Shown here piece by piece: positions 5,779-7,857 of a stretch of 7,857 nucleotides of DNA. This stretch comes from JAICWP01 sp035935775 (lineage in GTDB: Bacteria; Acidobacteriota; Terriglobia; Terriglobales; Acidobacteriaceae). A program made the position numbers and the translations under genes. How positions within the stretch are numbered: the first letter of the stretch is position 1; each line of letters begins with the position of its first letter. Below the pieces are notes generated by a model. That model was given only the letters and a program-made list of their open reading frames with translations. It was not told the origin of the DNA and did no database searches. The stretch spans positions 1-7,857 of the forward strand of contig DASYWT010000057.1 in NCBI GenBank assembly GCA_035935775.1. Direction: 5' to 3'.

Positions 5779-5806
5779 GCAGATTAACGCGGATGAACGC
5801 GGATCT
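5779..5806 (+). repeat. 10-bp-phased CGCRGATKAA repeat
   Basis: Three consecutive units read CGCAGATTAA, CGCGGATGAA and CGCGGATC. This matches a widespread bacterial intergenic element of the form 'GCAGATTAACGC(G/A)GATGAACGC'. It lies 16 bases after the stop codon of the MbfA-like gene. Confidence 0.65.
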
Positions 5807-5834
5807 TTTCGCTTAAATCAAAATTCTTGCACCT

Positions 5835-5882
5835 GTCATGTTGAGCACGAAGACTCGCGTTGGTGCGAGTTAGGCCGAAACC
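5835..5882 (+). repeat. Dispersed GTCATYCTGA-type repeat, copy 4 (diverged)
   Basis: It begins GTCATGTTGAGCACGAAGA and ends GAGTTAGGCCGAAACC. The centre can fold as ACTCGC (5853-5858) with GCGAGT (5865-5870). It matches the family head and tail more loosely than the other copies. Confidence 0.5.
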
Positions 5883-5889
5883 TTTGTGG

Positions 5890-5908
5890 TGCGGGCGCCC
5901 CGCCCGCA
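5890..5908 (+). repeat. Perfect GC-rich hairpin TGCGGGCG/CGCCCGCA
   Basis: Eight-base perfect arms surround a CCC loop. The GGTGCGGGCGCC core resembles another recurrent intergenic element of high-GC soil bacteria. There is no T-run, so a terminator role is unsupported, though it is the strongest stem downstream of the MbfA-like gene. Confidence 0.6.
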
Positions 5909-6021
5909 ATCCGATCTCAATCAAGAAGCGCCGGAGGGTACGCGGAGTCTTAATCGAGTCTCAAGTGCAAAAGCGAGGGGAGAACTCCTTGGGAGGGCTG
6001 CGTTGGTGTGAGACGCGCAGG

Positions 6022-6074
6022 GGTCCTTCCACTCGCGCTCCCACACGAGTTCGGTCGCACTCGGTCAGGATGAC
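6022..6074 (-). repeat. Dispersed GTCATYCTGA-type repeat, copy 5
   Basis: Read on the minus strand it begins GTCATCCTGACCGAGTGCGA and ends GCGAGTGGAAGGACC. It is closest in head and tail to the copy at 2594-2645. The interior has CTCGTGTGGGAG-like partial self-complementarity. Confidence 0.65.
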
Positions 6075-6153
6075 AGTACTCACCCACGATGACCGCCCAG
6101 AGCTAAATCCAATAGATTCAATGTGAAATAGATGCTATTCGCTGGCCGGCCAG

Positions 6154-6183
6154 TTGCGGCCACCCCCAGCCGGCTGCTAAAAT
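6154..6183 (+). promoter_or_regulatory. Candidate promoter of the rrf2-suf operon
   Basis: A possible -35 TTGCGG (6154-6159) and -10 TAAAAT (6178-6183) are separated by 18 bases, placing a start near 6190. A perfect 12-bp palindrome, CTGGCCGGCCAG (6142-6153), abuts the -35. The -10 matches the sigma70 consensus well and the -35 only in TTG, so the assignment is tentative. Confidence 0.4.
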
Positions 6184-6189
6184 CATACT

Positions 6190-6219
6190 GTACTAAAAGG
6201 GTACTATTTTTAGTGTACC
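6190..6219 (+). promoter_or_regulatory. Candidate Rrf2/IscR-type operator (nested inverted repeats)
   Basis: Two overlapping inverted repeats lie just downstream of the candidate -10: ACTAAAA (6192-6198) with TTTTAGT (6208-6214), and GGTAC (6200-6204) with GTACC (6215-6219). An AT-rich palindromic site next to the regulator's own promoter is the usual arrangement for IscR/SufR-like autoregulation. The exact motif is not the E. coli IscR type 1 consensus. Confidence 0.5.
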
Positions 6220-6282
6220 GATTCGGTCTGGTTTAGAGTCTAAGCAATAGAGGGGCGAAGCGGGCCGCTAGGAGCTAGCCAC

Positions 6283-6758
6283 ATGATCAGGTTAGGGAAG
6301 CTGACAGATTACGGCCTGGTGCTGATGACGCACATGGCGCGGCAGCAGGACCGGGGGCTTTACACGGCGCGCGACCTGGCGGCGGAAAATTCGCTACCCC
6401 TGCCCACGGTCAGCAAGCTGCTCAAACAGTTGTTGCAGGCCAAGCTGCTGGTCTCGCATCGCGGCATCAAGGGCGGTTATAGCCTGGCCAAGCCGGCGCG
6501 GGAAATCACGGTGGCGGAAATCATAGCTGCTCTGGAAGGTCCTATCGCGCTCACCGAGTGCAGCACCGACGTGATTGGCCTCTGCGATTTCGAGCCGCGC
6601 TGCCCCATCCGCAGCAACCAGCAAATCATCAGTAAGGCGGTGAGCGGGGCGCTGGAGCGCCTGATGCTCTCCGACCTGGTCCAGCCGCTGCAGCTGGCGG
6701 CCATCAAGGATTCGCAAGGCAAGCTGGTCACCATCGGTCCAATCTCCGGGAGAATGCA

Positions 6759-6762
<4 letters not shown>
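6283..6762 (+). CDS. Rrf2-family Fe-S-sensing regulator of the suf operon
   Basis: This 159-residue transcription factor is related to IscR and SufR. The winged helix-turn-helix spans about residues 1-75: LTDYGLVLMTHMA, the recognition region LPTVSKLLKQLLQA (39-53) and the wing SHRGIKGGYSLAK (58-70). Three cysteines, C93, C101 and C107 (spaced x7 and x5), occupy the Fe-S-ligand loop where IscR has its three Cys. Cluster-dependent repression of the suf genes is therefore expected. A clear AGGAG (6270-6274) eight bases upstream fixes the ATG. The stop overlaps the sufB start as ATGA, so the two are translationally coupled. The palindromes at 6142-6219 probably serve autoregulation. The family and the suf link are firm. 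The exact cluster type and binding site are inferred. Confidence 0.93.
6748..6753 (+). promoter_or_regulatory. Ribosome binding site of sufB inside the regulator gene
   Basis: GGGAGA lies five bases before the sufB ATG (6759-6761), within the last codons of the regulator gene. Together with the ATGA overlap it indicates coupled translation. Confidence 0.55.

Positions 6763-7857
<1,095 letters not shown>

Larger units (their letters stand above)
5764..6282. other. Repeat-rich intergenic region with the suf promoter at its right end
   Basis: This 519-bp spacer has no credible gene. The ORFs that cross it are translations of repeats without ribosome binding sites. From left to right it holds a 10-bp-phased repeat (5779-5806), dispersed-repeat copies at 5835-5882 and 6022-6074, a GC-rich hairpin (5890-5908), and a similar GCGTTGGTGYGAG string at both about 5857 and 6000. 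A palindrome-rich probable promoter/operator occupies 6142-6219. No intrinsic terminator for the MbfA-like gene is obvious. Confidence 0.65.

Noticed and set aside
5747..6126. Two short plus-strand ORFs after the MbfA-like gene
   Set aside because: Their peptides (for example QINADERG) are translations of known types of intergenic repeat.

Overview
The window looks like chromosomal DNA from an acidobacterium, probably of the Terriglobia (Koribacter/Terriglobus-like) group. This is inferred from moderately high GC, from short dispersed repeats of the 'GTCATYCTGA...GAAGGAYC' kind that litter intergenic DNA in that phylum, and from gene content. No rRNA, tRNA, CRISPR array or transposase gene was seen. 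The taxonomy cannot be proven from this sequence alone.

Layout. Positions 1-4118 are read on the minus strand and 4603-7857 on the plus strand, so 4119-4602 is a divergent intergenic region. On the minus strand, read from 4118 downwards, a small Cys-rich protein (4118-3930) leads into a truncated response-regulator receiver domain (3851-3552) and a ferredoxin/flavodoxin-NADP reductase (3521-2742). These probably form one operon. Next come a Clp N-terminal-domain protein with a C-terminal zinc-ribbon-like pair of CxxC motifs (2544-1735), ammonia-dependent asparagine synthetase AsnA (1636-494), and the 5' end of an unidentified gene (110-1). On the plus strand, an MbfA-type ferritin-VIT1 membrane iron transporter (4603-5763) is followed by a repeat-rich 519-bp spacer. 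Then comes an Fe-S cluster assembly pair: an Rrf2/IscR-type regulator (6283-6762) overlapping by ATGA the start of sufB (6759 to beyond the window end).

Functional theme. Three loci deal with iron and redox: MbfA-like iron sequestration/export, SUF Fe-S cluster assembly under an Fe-S-sensing regulator, and an FNR that would reduce ferredoxin or flavodoxin. A palindrome-rich promoter region just upstream of the regulator (6142-6219) is a good candidate for autoregulation of the suf operon.

Intergenic DNA is unusually structured. There are five recognisable copies of one dispersed repeat family, a five-copy 41-bp tandem array ending in a perfect hairpin (4248-4462), a 33/34-bp tandem duplication that includes the last codons and stop of the reductase gene (2682-2748), a 10-bp-phased repeat (5779-5806) and several perfect hairpins. 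The least explained coding feature is the Cys-rich protein / truncated receiver / reductase cluster. Its first and third reading frames are in register and separated by a single TGA, with a 26-codon ORF bridging them.
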